64,000 bases of DNA from assembly GCF_001895045.1 (NCBI RefSeq), contig NZ_BDAM01000005.1, positions 124,001 to 188,000 of the forward strand, in the 5' to 3' direction. The translations under genes were made by a program, and so were the position numbers. This document shows, in pieces, positions 43,268-51,988 of the stretch; the stretch's first letter is position 1, and every line of letters starts with the position of its first letter. This DNA is from Rhodococcus coprophilus NBRC 100603. Its GTDB lineage: Bacteria; Actinomycetota; Actinomycetes; Mycobacteriales; Mycobacteriaceae. The notes under the pieces are model-generated. The model was not told the origin of the DNA, ran no database searches, and saw nothing but the letters and a program-made list of their open reading frames with translations.

Positions 43268-45166
43268 GTGAGCACCGCTGATTTTCGGAACGTCGCCATC
43301 GTGGCGCACGTCGACCATGGAAAGACCACCCTCGTCGACGCCATGCTGCGCCAGTCGGGCGCGTTCGCCGAACGTGCGGAACTCGTGGACCGGGTCATGG
43401 ACTCCGGTGACCTCGAGCGTGAGAAGGGCATCACCATTCTCGCGAAGAACACCGCGGTGCACCGTCACCACCCCGACGGCAGCGTCACAGTCATCAACGT
43501 CATCGACACCCCCGGCCACGCCGACTTCGGTGGAGAGGTCGAGCGCGGCCTGTCCATGGTCGACGGCGTCGTGCTGCTCGTCGATTCCTCCGAGGGACCG
43601 CTGCCGCAGACCCGCTTCGTGCTGCGCAAGGCACTCGCCGCGTCGCTGCCGGTGATCCTCGTGGTCAACAAGACCGACCGTCCCGACGCTCGCATCGCCG
43701 AGGTCGTCGAGGAGAGCCAGACCCTTCTGCTCGACCTCGCCTCCGATCTCGACGACGAGGCTGCCCAGGCGGCCGAACTCGCACTCGGCCTCCCGGTGCT
43801 CTACGCATCGGGTCGCGAGGGCAAGGCGTCGCGCAAGCAGCCCGAGAACGGCCAAGCGCCCGACGCGGAGAACCTCGACGATCTCTTCGACGTCCTCATG
43901 GAGTACGTGCCGGCGCCCAAGGGCGACGCCGCGGCACCGCTGCAGGCGCACGTCACCAACCTCGACGCCTCCGCGTTCCTCGGTCGTCTCGCGCTGGTGC
44001 GTATCCACAACGGTGAGCTCCGCAAGGGCCAGACCGTGAGCTGGATGCGCGAAGTCGACGGCGAGCCCGTCGTCACCCGCGCGAAGATCACCGAACTGCT
44101 CGCGACCGTCGGTGTCGAGCGGCACCCCGCCGAGTCCGCCGTCGCCGGTGACATCGTCGCCGTCGCGGGCTTCCCCGACATCATGATCGGCGACACCCTC
44201 GCCGACCTGGAGAACCCGGTGGCGCTGCCCCGGATCACCGTCGACCAGCCCGCCATCTCGGTGACCATCGGCACCAACACGTCGCCGCTGGTCGGCCGCG
44301 TGAAGGGCCACAAGCTCACCGCCCGCATGGTCAAGTCCCGCCTCGACGCGGAACTCGTCGGCAACGTGTCGCTGAAGGTGCTCGACATCGGCCGCCCGGA
44401 CGCCTGGGAGGTGCAGGGCCGTGGTGAGCTGGCGCTGGCGATCCTCGTGGAGCAGATGCGCCGCGAAGGTTTCGAGCTGACCGTCGGCAAGCCGCAGGTT
44501 GTCACCAAGCAGGTCGACGGCAAGCTGCACGAGCCGTTCGAAGAGCTGACCATCGACACGCCCGAGGAGTACCTCGGCGCCATCACGCAGTTGCTCGCCA
44601 ACCGCAAGGGCAAGATGGTTCAGATGACGAACCACGGTGCCGGCTGGGTGCGGATGGAGTTCCTCGTCCCGTCGCGCGGTCTGATCGGTTTCCGTACCGA
44701 CTTCCTCACCGAAACCCGCGGAACCGGCATCGCCAACGCCGTCTTCCACGGTTACGCCCCGTGGGCCGGCGAGATCCGTGCGCGCCACACCGGTTCGCTC
44801 GTGTCCGACCGGACGGGCACCGTGACGCCGTTCGCGATGATCCAGCTGGCCGACCGCGGCACGTTCTTCGTCGAGCCCGGTGCGGACACCTACGAAGGCA
44901 TGGTCGTGGGCATCAACCCGCGCCAGGAAGACCTCGACATCAACGTCACGCGTGAGAAGAAGCTGACCAACATGCGTCAGTCCTCTGCCGACGTGATGGA
45001 GACGCTGGCCAAGCCCATCGAGCTCACGCTCGAGGCAGCTATGGAATTCTGTGCCGGCGACGAGTGCGTCGAGGTCACCCCCGAGATCGTGCGCGTGCGC
45101 AAGGTGGACCTCTCGGCGACCGATCGGCAGCGCGCGCGGTCGCGCGAGAAGGCCCGTAACAAGTAG
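43268..45166 (+). CDS. typA: TypA/BipA ribosome-associated GTPase
   Basis: 632 aa. G1 is AHVDHGKTT at residues 13-21; G2 region is GITILAKNTAV; G3 is DTPGHADFGGEVERG; G4 is VNKTDRPDAR. The EF-G-like domains II, III and V and the TypA-specific C-terminal domain (NVTREKKLTNMRQSSADVMETL) are complete. GTG 43268 is chosen because AGGAGAG lies 7 nt upstream; the longer frame from 43235 includes that site. The protein acts in ribosome assembly at low temperature and stress. Same position as Rv1165. Followed by an intrinsic terminator. Confidence 0.95.
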   Translation: MSTADFRNVAIVAHVDHGKTTLVDAMLRQSGAFAERAELVDRVMDSGDLEREKGITILAKNTAVHRHHPDGSVTVINVIDTPGHADFGGEVERGLSMVDGVVLLVDSSEGPLPQTRFVLRKALAASLPVILVVNKTDRPDARIAEVVEESQTLLLDLASDLDDEAAQAAELALGLPVLYASGREGKASRKQPENGQAPDAENLDDLFDVLMEYVPAPKGDAAAPLQAHVTNLDASAFLGRLALVRIHNGELRKGQTVSWMREVDGEPVVTRAKITELLATVGVERHPAESAVAGDIVAVAGFPDIMIGDTLADLENPVALPRITVDQPAISVTIGTNTSPLVGRVKGHKLTARMVKSRLDAELVGNVSLKVLDIGRPDAWEVQGRGELALAILVEQMRREGFELTVGKPQVVTKQVDGKLHEPFEELTIDTPEEYLGAITQLLANRKGKMVQMTNHGAGWVRMEFLVPSRGLIGFRTDFLTETRGTGIANAVFHGYAPWAGEIRARHTGSLVSDRTGTVTPFAMIQLADRGTFFVEPGADTYEGMVVGINPRQEDLDINVTREKKLTNMRQSSADVMETLAKPIELTLEAAMEFCAGDECVEVTPEIVRVRKVDLSATDRQRARSREKARNK

Positions 45167-45177
45167 CAAGTAAGTGG

Positions 45178-45209
45178 CGGTCCCGGCGAGCACATGCGAG
45201 CCGGGACCG
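45178..45209 (+). terminator. Intrinsic terminator after typA
   Basis: Perfect 10-bp stem CGGTCCCGGC / GCCGGGACCG with a 12-nt loop, starting 11 nt after the typA stop and ending 35 nt before lpqW. The U-tract is weak. Confidence 0.6.
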
Positions 45210-45244
45210 TCCCGTACCACCTGTTCGACGGGAAGGAAGCCGGA

Positions 45245-47194
45245 GTGTTGCGTACGCGTGTCCGTCGCCGGTGGTGTGTCGGAATTCCGGCCCTCCTCGT
45301 GTCGGCGGTCCTGGCGCTGACGGCGTGCACCGCCGATCCGCCTCCGCCCATCGAACAGGCGGAGCCGACGACCCCGCCTGCTCCGACGCGGCCCCGGAGC
45401 ACTGTCGTCGTCGCGATCGACAGGGTCGACACCGGCTTCAACCCGCATCTGCTGGCCGACCAGTCGCCTGTCGCCAACGCGGTCGCGGGCTTGGTGCTGC
45501 CCAGCGCATTCCGGGCCGTGCCCGATCCGGAGAACCCGGCCGGGAGCCTGTGGGTTCCCGACGAAACGGTGCTGATCTCCGCCGAGGTCACCGAGCAGGC
45601 ACCCTTCACCATCACGTACCAGGTGCGCGACGAAGCCCAGTGGTCCGACAGCGCCCCGATCGCCGCCGAGGATTTCCGGTACCTGTGGCAGCAGATGATC
45701 ACGCAGCCCGGGGTCGTCGATCCTGCCGGATACCGGCTCGTCGACGACGTGCGGTCGTCGGGCGGTGGCAAGACGGTCACCGTCACGCTGCGCGAACCGT
45801 ATCCGGCCTGGCGCGAACTTTTCACCCATCTGCTGCCCGCCCATCTCGTCAAGGACACCCCCGGCGGGTTCCTGAGCGGGCTCTCCGAGACGATCCCGGT
45901 CTCCGGCGGCAGATTCCACGTCGAGACCGTCGACCGTGGCCGCGGCGAGGTGCTGCTCGAACGCAACGACCGCTTCTGGGGCACTCCCGCTGTTCCCGAC
46001 GAAATCCTGATGCGCCGCGGTGGCAGTGACTCGCAGCTCACCGAATCGCTGCGCAGCGGCGACGCCCAGGTGGCTGAGGCCCGTGGCGGGACCGCGCTGC
46101 TCGCTCAGCTCGACGCGGTGCCCGGCGTCCGGACCGGCATCCAACTGCAGCCCCGCACCCTCGACCTGACCCTCAACACCCGTGCTCGCGAACTCGCGGA
46201 TCCGCGCGTGCGCCGCGGGATTCTCGCGCTGCTCGATCCGGAACTCCTCGCTCTGGTCGGCGCTGGAACCCAGACCGGCGTGGTCCCGGCACGCGCGCAG
46301 GTCCTCGCGCCGTCCGATCCGGGTTACGCGCCGACGATGCCGCCGCGCCCGAGCAGGGAAGAAGCACTCGGTCTGCTCGCCGAAGCGGGATACGTCCCCG
46401 TCGCTCCCGAACCGGCGCCCGAAGAACCTCCCGCCCCCACCGGAGAATCCGCCACGACGACCTCGCGGGCTCCGAGCACCCCTCCCGCAGCTCCGCCGGA
46501 GGCAGACGACGACCTCCTTCTCCGCAACGGCGAGCCCCTGAACTTCGTGGTCGGGGTGCCCGAGGACGCGGAGATCTCGCTCTCGGTCGCACGTACCGCG
46601 GCCGACGTTCTGCGGGACGCCGGTATCGCCGCGACTGTCGTGGAGTTGCCGCCCGACGAGCTGTACGGCGAGTCGCTCGTCGACGGTGACGTCCACGCGA
46701 TCCTCGGCTGGATGCGTGCCGGAGACGATCCGGCGACCGCAGCCCTGTCCCGCTTCGGCTGCCCGCCCGTGCTGCCGACCGTCGAGGGCGCGGCGCGCTC
46801 CACGGATCCGACGGCGGATGCACAACCCGACGAGTCTCCGGACGCCGGAGGCGAGGACACCACCACGCCCGCCGCGCCCACGTCGCCGGACGAGGACGCA
46901 GACGAACGGGAGGACGAGATTCGCGCGACGCTCGAAGCACCGAGCAACCTTTCCGGCGCGTGCGACCCCGGACTCGAGGAAGATCTGCTCGCCGCGGTAC
47001 GCGGAACTGCCGACCCGCGAGAGGTCATCGCCGCCGCGCAGCCCGCCCTGTGGGCACTGGCCGTGAACCTCCCGATCCTGCAGGATCGCACCGTGGTTGC
47101 GGCCGGCCCGGACATCGACAACGTGTCACTGACCGGTTCGGTCCCGGCCGGCATCGTCGGCGACGCACACTTGTGGTGGAGGAGTAAACCGTGA
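45245..47194 (+). CDS. lpqW: LpqW-like substrate-binding-fold lipoprotein
   Basis: 649 aa. Signal peptide with lipobox LTAC (Cys28). The rest is an SBP_bac_5 (oligopeptide-binding) fold: IDRVDTGFNPHLLADQSP, ITYQVRDEAQWSDSAPIAAEDFRYLWQ and VSGGRFHVETV. Two low-complexity Pro/Thr/Glu-rich inserts (about residues 395-435 and 515-555) interrupt the C-terminal half. In mycobacteria LpqW controls the split between phosphatidylinositol mannosides and lipoarabinomannan, and suppressor mutations occur in pimE, which lies 4 kb away. GTG 45245 is chosen, with GGAAGGA upstream. The stop overlaps the mshB start (GTGA). Confidence 0.88.
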   Translation: MLRTRVRRRWCVGIPALLVSAVLALTACTADPPPPIEQAEPTTPPAPTRPRSTVVVAIDRVDTGFNPHLLADQSPVANAVAGLVLPSAFRAVPDPENPAGSLWVPDETVLISAEVTEQAPFTITYQVRDEAQWSDSAPIAAEDFRYLWQQMITQPGVVDPAGYRLVDDVRSSGGGKTVTVTLREPYPAWRELFTHLLPAHLVKDTPGGFLSGLSETIPVSGGRFHVETVDRGRGEVLLERNDRFWGTPAVPDEILMRRGGSDSQLTESLRSGDAQVAEARGGTALLAQLDAVPGVRTGIQLQPRTLDLTLNTRARELADPRVRRGILALLDPELLALVGAGTQTGVVPARAQVLAPSDPGYAPTMPPRPSREEALGLLAEAGYVPVAPEPAPEEPPAPTGESATTTSRAPSTPPAAPPEADDDLLLRNGEPLNFVVGVPEDAEISLSVARTAADVLRDAGIAATVVELPPDELYGESLVDGDVHAILGWMRAGDDPATAALSRFGCPPVLPTVEGAARSTDPTADAQPDESPDAGGEDTTTPAAPTSPDEDADEREDEIRATLEAPSNLSGACDPGLEEDLLAAVRGTADPREVIAAAQPALWALAVNLPILQDRTVVAAGPDIDNVSLTGSVPAGIVGDAHLWWRSKP

Positions 47195-48096
47195 CAACAG
47201 ATTTCGTCCAGCGGCCGAACGTCGCGGATCGCCGGCTCCTGCTGGTCCACGCCCACCCCGACGACGAATCCCTCACCACGGGCGGTGTCATCGCCCGTTA
47301 CGTCGGGGAAGATGTTGAGGTCACCGTCGTGACCTGCACGCTCGGTGAAGAGGGAGAGGTCATCGGCGAGCGCTGGGCGCAGCTCGCTGCCGACCGGGCC
47401 GACCAGCTCGGTGGTTACCGGGTGCTCGAACTCAGCCGCGCGCTGGCGGCACTGGGTGTGGACGGCCCCCGCTTCCTCGGTGGCGCAGGCCATTGGCGGG
47501 ACTCCGGTATGGCCGGGACACCTGCTGCCGGGAACCCGCGGGCATGGGTGAACGCCGACGAAGAAGAGGCGCTGGAAGCGCTGGTCGCGGTCATCCGCGA
47601 GATTCGCCCGCACGTCGTCGTGACCTACGATCCGCGCGGTGGGTACGGGCACCCCGACCACATCGCGGTCCACGACCGTGTCACCGCCGCCGTCGAGCTG
47701 TCCGGGACCGAGGATTACCCGGAGGCGGGCGCGCCCTGGACCCCGGCGAAGGTCTACTGGACGGTGACCGAGCAGTCGGCGCTGGACGCGGGAATCGCCG
47801 CCATCGGCGACCTGCCCGACGGCTGGCGCCGTCCCGAACCGGGGGAGCTTCCGAGCGTCGCCGACGACCGGGTGACCACCGCCGTCGACGTGTCGGCTGT
47901 GCTCGACGCCAAGCGCACCGCGATGGCTGCGCATGCGACGCAGGTGGTGCTCGCTCCGGGTGGCGGCCAGTTCGCCCTGTCCAACATGGTGGCCCAACCG
48001 GTGTTCGCCGAGGAGCACTTCGTGCTCGCCCGCGGCGAGCTCGGCCGCGTCGACGACTCCGGTCGAGAGGATGACCTGTTCGCCGGCATCGGTTAG
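47191..48096 (+). CDS. mshB: MshB, GlcNAc-inositol deacetylase (mycothiol synthesis)
   Basis: 301 aa. Zn site HAHPDDE (His22, Asp25 near residues 20-26) and GHPDHIAVHDR. This PIG-L-type deacetylase removes the acetyl group from GlcNAc-Ins, the second step of mycothiol synthesis. TCTLGEEGEVIGERW and RGGYGHPDH are specific to MshB rather than to Mca. The GTG start overlaps the lpqW stop. Position matches Rv1170. Confidence 0.94.
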   Translation: MTTDFVQRPNVADRRLLLVHAHPDDESLTTGGVIARYVGEDVEVTVVTCTLGEEGEVIGERWAQLAADRADQLGGYRVLELSRALAALGVDGPRFLGGAGHWRDSGMAGTPAAGNPRAWVNADEEEALEALVAVIREIRPHVVVTYDPRGGYGHPDHIAVHDRVTAAVELSGTEDYPEAGAPWTPAKVYWTVTEQSALDAGIAAIGDLPDGWRRPEPGELPSVADDRVTTAVDVSAVLDAKRTAMAAHATQVVLAPGGGQFALSNMVAQPVFAEEHFVLARGELGRVDDSGREDDLFAGIG

Positions 48097-48152
48097 TGTG
48101 ACCTGGGTCATAGAGACTGCCGCGCAGGGGCGGCCACACGGCTGGGGGCACG

Positions 48153-48311
48153 ATGTACAACTGGTCCGTACAGAATCAGATCGTCGCGTTCGTGGACTCG
48201 CTGCGGCCTTACGCCGATCAGATCCGCGCGGAGTACTTCGACGCGCTCTACCACTTCGCCGATCAGCAGAGTGCCCTGCTGACGATGCTCGGTTACCCTC
48301 CGGTCCCGTGA
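48153..48311 (+). CDS. Small hypothetical protein between mshB and the membrane protein
   Basis: 52 aa starting MYNWSVQNQIVAFVDSLRPY and ending MLGYPPVP. ATG 48153 is preceded by GGGGG 4 nt upstream. Third codon positions are almost all G or C, as in neighbouring genes, while the stop is followed closely by the membrane protein gene (53 nt). The sequence is rich in aromatic residues and could be one amphipathic helix (residues 14-42). Not recognised. Confidence 0.5.
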   Translation: MYNWSVQNQIVAFVDSLRPYADQIRAEYFDALYHFADQQSALLTMLGYPPVP

Positions 48312-48363
48312 GCGCACAGGACCCGGTTACGCGGTCCCTCGGTCCGTGGCGCACTATCGTGTC

Positions 48364-48798
48364 ATGACGGTCGATCCCGCAACCAAGCAGTCCGGTGGTC
48401 CCGTATCCGTGCCCGAACCGCGCCGGGGTGCGGTCGCACTGCTGGTGATCAGCGGTGGCCTGTGCGCAGTGCTGTCGGTGTTCTACCTCGGCCTCTACAT
48501 CGGCGGGGTGCCGTTTCCCGTCGTGATCTTGCTCGCGGCGGTGATGAACCTTCTCCTGGTGGCGGCGATGCGCACCGAGACGGGCTCGTTGGGCCGCGCG
48601 GCGCTTCCGCTCGTCGCCTGGGCTGTGGTGTTCCTGCTCTGTCTGGCCGGCGGTCCGGGTGGCGACCAGGTGGTCGTCGCCGACTGGCGTCTGCTGTTGC
48701 TGCCGGTCGCGGCGCTGGCGCCGGCCGGGTTCTACCTGTTCTCGGCTCGCCTCAAAGAGATCACACGGGCAGTCCGGCCGCCCGAGCAGCGTCCCTGA
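48364..48798 (+). CDS. Four-helix membrane protein (Rv1171-like)
   Basis: 144 aa from ATG 48364. Four hydrophobic segments: about residues 25-45, 52-70, 82-98 and 108-125. A short charged C-terminus follows (SARLKEITRAVRPPEQRP). It follows mshB as Rv1171 does in M. tuberculosis, but the similarity is judged only from position and topology. Function unknown. The last 38 nt overlap udgB on the other strand. Confidence 0.72.
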   Translation: MTVDPATKQSGGPVSVPEPRRGAVALLVISGGLCAVLSVFYLGLYIGGVPFPVVILLAAVMNLLLVAAMRTETGSLGRAALPLVAWAVVFLLCLAGGPGGDQVVVADWRLLLLPVAALAPAGFYLFSARLKEITRAVRPPEQRP

Positions 48799-49498
48799 GC
48801 ACGTCGGTCACCATCTCCCGCGTCAACCGGCCGGTGAAGGTGTTCTGCTGACTGACGTGGTAGCAGCCGAACAGGTGCAGCGGACGCCGTGACGGCGCTG
48901 CCGGTTGCAGGACCGCGTGCGCGCCGTGCCCGAACTTCGGTCGCGGAGTGGGCACCGTCCATCCTGACGCGGACAACACAGGCAGCAACGACTGCCACCC
49001 GAAACCACCGAGCACGACGACTGCCCGCAACGTCGGTGCGAGCAGATCGAGTTCCTGCTCGAGCCAATGCCGGCACGTGTCCCGTTCGACCACCGTCGGC
49101 TTGTTCGCCGGCGGCGCGCAGTGCACGGGCGCGGTGATCCGCGTGCCGAACAGTTCGAGGCCGTCGCCCCGGTGCGTCGCGACCGGCTGCGAGGCCAGCC
49201 CCGCCTCGTACATCGCCTCGTACAGCACGTCGCCGGACCGGTCGCCGGTGAACATGCGGCCGGTTCGGTTGCCTCCGTGTGCGGCCGGGGCGAGCCCGAC
49301 GATCAGCAGCGACGCGTCGTCCGGCCCGAAGCCGGGGACCGGGCGACCCCAGTACTCCTCGCCGCGGTACGAGGCTCGTTTCTCCCGCGCGACCTGCTCG
49401 CGCCACGCCACCAGACGCGGGCAGGCACGGCACTGCACCAGCTCGGCGTCCATCTCCTCGAGTGTGCCGGGGTCCGGACGGGGACGCGGGTCCGTCAT
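48761..49498 (-). CDS. udgB: UdgB, family 5 uracil-DNA glycosylase
   Basis: 245 aa. The iron-sulfur Cys pair CRACPRLVAWREQVA at residues 23-26 is typical of family 4/5 enzymes. The active-site motif is GLAPAAHGGNRTGRMFTGDRSGDVLYEAM, with GLAPA in place of the catalytic GxDPG of family 1. The later motifs CYHVSQQNTFTGRLT and TAPVHCAPPANKPT complete the cluster-binding set (four Cys). It matches M. tuberculosis Rv1259 in all these regions. ATG overlaps the stop of the upstream PH-domain gene. Confidence 0.95.
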   Translation of the reverse strand: MTDPRPRPDPGTLEEMDAELVQCRACPRLVAWREQVAREKRASYRGEEYWGRPVPGFGPDDASLLIVGLAPAAHGGNRTGRMFTGDRSGDVLYEAMYEAGLASQPVATHRGDGLELFGTRITAPVHCAPPANKPTVVERDTCRHWLEQELDLLAPTLRAVVVLGGFGWQSLLPVLSASGWTVPTPRPKFGHGAHAVLQPAAPSRRPLHLFGCYHVSQQNTFTGRLTREMVTDVLRDAARAAGLPV

Positions 49499-51063
49499 CG
49501 TCGTGTCCAGGGGTCGCCGCATCCGGGAGTGACCGCGTCGATCAGCGACCAGGCCTGATCCTGGGGAATGTCGATCACCTCGTAGTGTCCGGCCCCCGCC
49601 GGTGTCGCAGCGACGACTGTTGCGAGACCCGCCCGGCGCTGGAAGAAGGATTGTCGTACCGTCCAGCCGATGATGCCATCGGCGTCCAGGCTCACCCGCT
49701 GACGATCGACCGACCCGTTGCGTGTGACGAGACGACCGGGCACGACCGCGTGGCCCAGGCCGCGGTAACGGTCCCACCCCAATGCGCACCCCGTGGCGAC
49801 GGCAGCGACCGCCGCGACGATCGTCGCGGAGAGCGGTAGGGCCTGCCCGGCCACCGCGAATGCACCGATCACGACGGCAGCAACCGCGACCGCAGGCCCG
49901 AGAGCGCGTGTGTAGCGGCGGCGACGGGCCGCGGGACCGTGCGAGATCAGTGGTACATGCACCGGGAGCGGGTCGGTGAGCACGTCCGCCGCCACACGCT
50001 GCACCTCGCGTTCGGGTGCGGAGGGCAGCACCAGCGACGATTCGCCGCTCTCGGCCGCGACCCCCGTCATGATGGCGTCGAGGCGCGCGCCGCCGGCGAG
50101 CCGGAGAGCGAGCGGTTCGCGGAGATTCACCCCGCGCAGGCGTCCACGGTCGAGGGTGGAATGGCGAACCTTGACGAGGCCGTGGCCGATGCGCAGCATG
50201 CGTCCGTCGTCCGTCACCCGCAGGTTCCCGTAGAGCAGCACGTAGCGCGCGCACGCGGCAATACTCGCAACCAGCAGCACGACGAAGGCCACGACCGCGA
50301 TGGAGACCACCACGCCGGCAGCTGCGAATGCCGCGACTCCACGTTCGAAACTTCCCGACTCGGCGATGCGCTCGCCGAGCCCGTACTGGAAAGCCAGGCC
50401 GACCACGGCCGCGATGCCGAGCAGGCCGGTCGTGGAGAACGGTGCGTAACGCACCCAGCGCGGGTCGAAGCGTGCGAGTTCGACCTCGGGGGACGAGGTC
50501 GCGGAGGCTCCGGCGGTCCGGGTGTCTGCGCTGCCTGGGTCGGTGCCGGGCAGGTCGGCCAGCAGTGCGGACCGCAACGCGGGCACGGAGTCTGCAGCGA
50601 GCCCGTTGAGTTCGAACCGGTTGCGGTCACCGGCGCCTGCGGCCTGCCCGGTTCCGATCTTCACCACGGCCAGGCCGAGCAGGCGATGCAGCACCCGCTG
50701 CTCGACGTCCACCGACCGGATCCGGCTGCGCGGGATCGACAGTTCCTGCCGCTGGAGCAGACCGCGACGCAACTCGACGTGCACGGGCCCCACCCGGTAC
50801 GTCGTCGTGAACCATCGGGACACACCGACCGCGACGAGCACCGCGGTGGCCGCGAGCCCCCAGTACGGGTTGCCGCTGCTGCTCCCGAGCACCACGGTGC
50901 CGATCAGGACGGGAAGCAGGCGCAGCACTTCTTCGACGGGGTGGACGAGCAACATCCGGGGGTCGAGTCGGGACCACGGCGCCGATGCGTCCGGGTCGTC
51001 GCCGGAGGACAGAGCGGTGGCACCGTCGTCGGGGTCGCGACAGGGATCCGGGTCGGGGTTCAT
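49495..51063 (-). CDS. Bacterial PH-domain membrane protein, larger (YdbT-like)
   Basis: 522 aa. Two bPH2 (DUF304) repeats are visible: TYRVGPVHVELRRGLLQRQELSIPRSRIRSVDVEQ, then RVTDDGRMLRIGHGLVKVRHSTLDRGRLRGVNLREPL, with a weaker third near RLVTRNGSVDRQRVSLDADGIIGWTV. Hydrophobic pairs flank them (near residues 35-65, 210-265 and 380-420). Together with the smaller PH-domain gene it forms the YdbS/YdbT-like pair found widely, function unknown. Start and stop each overlap a neighbour, so three genes (PH, PH, udgB) form a coupled operon. Confidence 0.88.
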   Translation of the reverse strand: MNPDPDPCRDPDDGATALSSGDDPDASAPWSRLDPRMLLVHPVEEVLRLLPVLIGTVVLGSSSGNPYWGLAATAVLVAVGVSRWFTTTYRVGPVHVELRRGLLQRQELSIPRSRIRSVDVEQRVLHRLLGLAVVKIGTGQAAGAGDRNRFELNGLAADSVPALRSALLADLPGTDPGSADTRTAGASATSSPEVELARFDPRWVRYAPFSTTGLLGIAAVVGLAFQYGLGERIAESGSFERGVAAFAAAGVVVSIAVVAFVVLLVASIAACARYVLLYGNLRVTDDGRMLRIGHGLVKVRHSTLDRGRLRGVNLREPLALRLAGGARLDAIMTGVAAESGESSLVLPSAPEREVQRVAADVLTDPLPVHVPLISHGPAARRRRYTRALGPAVAVAAVVIGAFAVAGQALPLSATIVAAVAAVATGCALGWDRYRGLGHAVVPGRLVTRNGSVDRQRVSLDADGIIGWTVRQSFFQRRAGLATVVAATPAGAGHYEVIDIPQDQAWSLIDAVTPGCGDPWTRR

Positions 51064-51623
51064 GTCGCGTCGACTCCGTCGCGACCTGCGATCTCCGTCA
51101 GGCGCGCGACGGTTTCGTCTGCGACGGCTGCGTCGAGGGCGGTGATCTCGACGGCGCCGGCCGACGAAGCGGTGGTGACGGTGACGGTCGCCAGGCCGAG
51201 CCAGCGGTCGATCGGGCCGCGCTCGGTGTCCACGGTCTGGATTCGCGAGATCGGCGCGATGCGCCGTTCCTGGATGAACCATCCGGACCGCGTGTAGACC
51301 GCCGTGTCGCTGATCTCCCAGCGGTGGACGCGGTAGCGCCACTGAGGCACCAGGATGATGTGCAGCGCCGCGAGGACCGCGGTCGCCACGGCAGCGGCGA
51401 CATGCCAGACGGTGAGGCGAGGATCGATCGCCGTCCACACGACCTGTGCGACGACCACCGGCACCCACAGGAGTGCGGCGTTGATCGCCCACAGGGTCCG
51501 CGCTCGCTCGCTGGGACGCCACGCCGGGTCGGCCATCCTCACCTGCGGTGCGGGAACCGCAGCCGGTAGCGGGTTCCGCTCCTCCGGAGGCGCCGAACCC
51601 ACGTCGGCGTCGCTGTCCACCAT
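51060..51623 (-). CDS. Bacterial PH-domain membrane protein, smaller (YdbS-like)
   Basis: 187 aa. A Pro-rich N-terminal region of about 40 residues precedes two hydrophobic segments (about residues 45-62 and 72-92) and one bPH2 domain: WEISDTAVYTRSGWFIQERRIAPISRIQTVDTERGPIDRWLGLATVTVTTASSAGAVEI. ATG 51623 is close to GGAGG; GTG 51620 is 3 nt nearer the ideal spacing. It is the first gene of the PH-PH-udgB operon. Confidence 0.87.
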   Translation of the reverse strand: MVDSDADVGSAPPEERNPLPAAVPAPQVRMADPAWRPSERARTLWAINAALLWVPVVVAQVVWTAIDPRLTVWHVAAAVATAVLAALHIILVPQWRYRVHRWEISDTAVYTRSGWFIQERRIAPISRIQTVDTERGPIDRWLGLATVTVTTASSAGAVEITALDAAVADETVARLTEIAGRDGVDAT

Positions 51624-51743
51624 GACCCTCCAATGCTCGCCGGGGCCCCGCGGCGGCCCGACATCGTTGTCGGCATCCAGGCTAGGCTGATGCCGGAACA
51701 CGAGCCCGACCCGTCGGGCAGGAACCGCACCAGGAGGATCGTC

Positions 51744-51944
51744 ATGACCGAATCGTCGGATGCACTGGACTTCGACATCCAGCAGGGTGACGACTCCGAG
51801 GCCGACCGCATCGACCAGGCCATTCCGGTGGATGAAGAGCCCGAGGGCGTTCCGCCGTCCGACGTGCCTCTCGAAGCGGATCCCGTCGACACGTACGAGC
51901 AGCAACTCGAAGTGCCCGTCGACGACGACTACCCGCGCGAATAG
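51744..51944 (+). CDS. Small acidic protein, unknown
   Basis: 66 aa. Very acidic (Asp/Glu in about one third of positions), beginning [35 protein letters not shown]. No hydrophobic segment, so probably soluble and disordered. ATG 51744 has a perfect AGGAGG (51732-51737) 6 nt upstream. It lies 44 nt before fbiC on the same strand. No family recognised. Confidence 0.68.
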   Translation: MTESSDALDFDIQQGDDSEADRIDQAIPVDEEPEGVPPSDVPLEADPVDTYEQQLEVPVDDDYPRE

Positions 51945-51988
51945 ACCCCGAGGTGGCATGCCGCCCCCGTGAGGCGGATGATCGGCCG

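Noticed and set aside
43043-46825. Open frame of 1260 codons antisense to typA and lpqW
   Set aside because: An antisense shadow of GC-rich coding sequence; no motif, low-complexity Arg/Gly/Asp composition, no ribosome-binding site.
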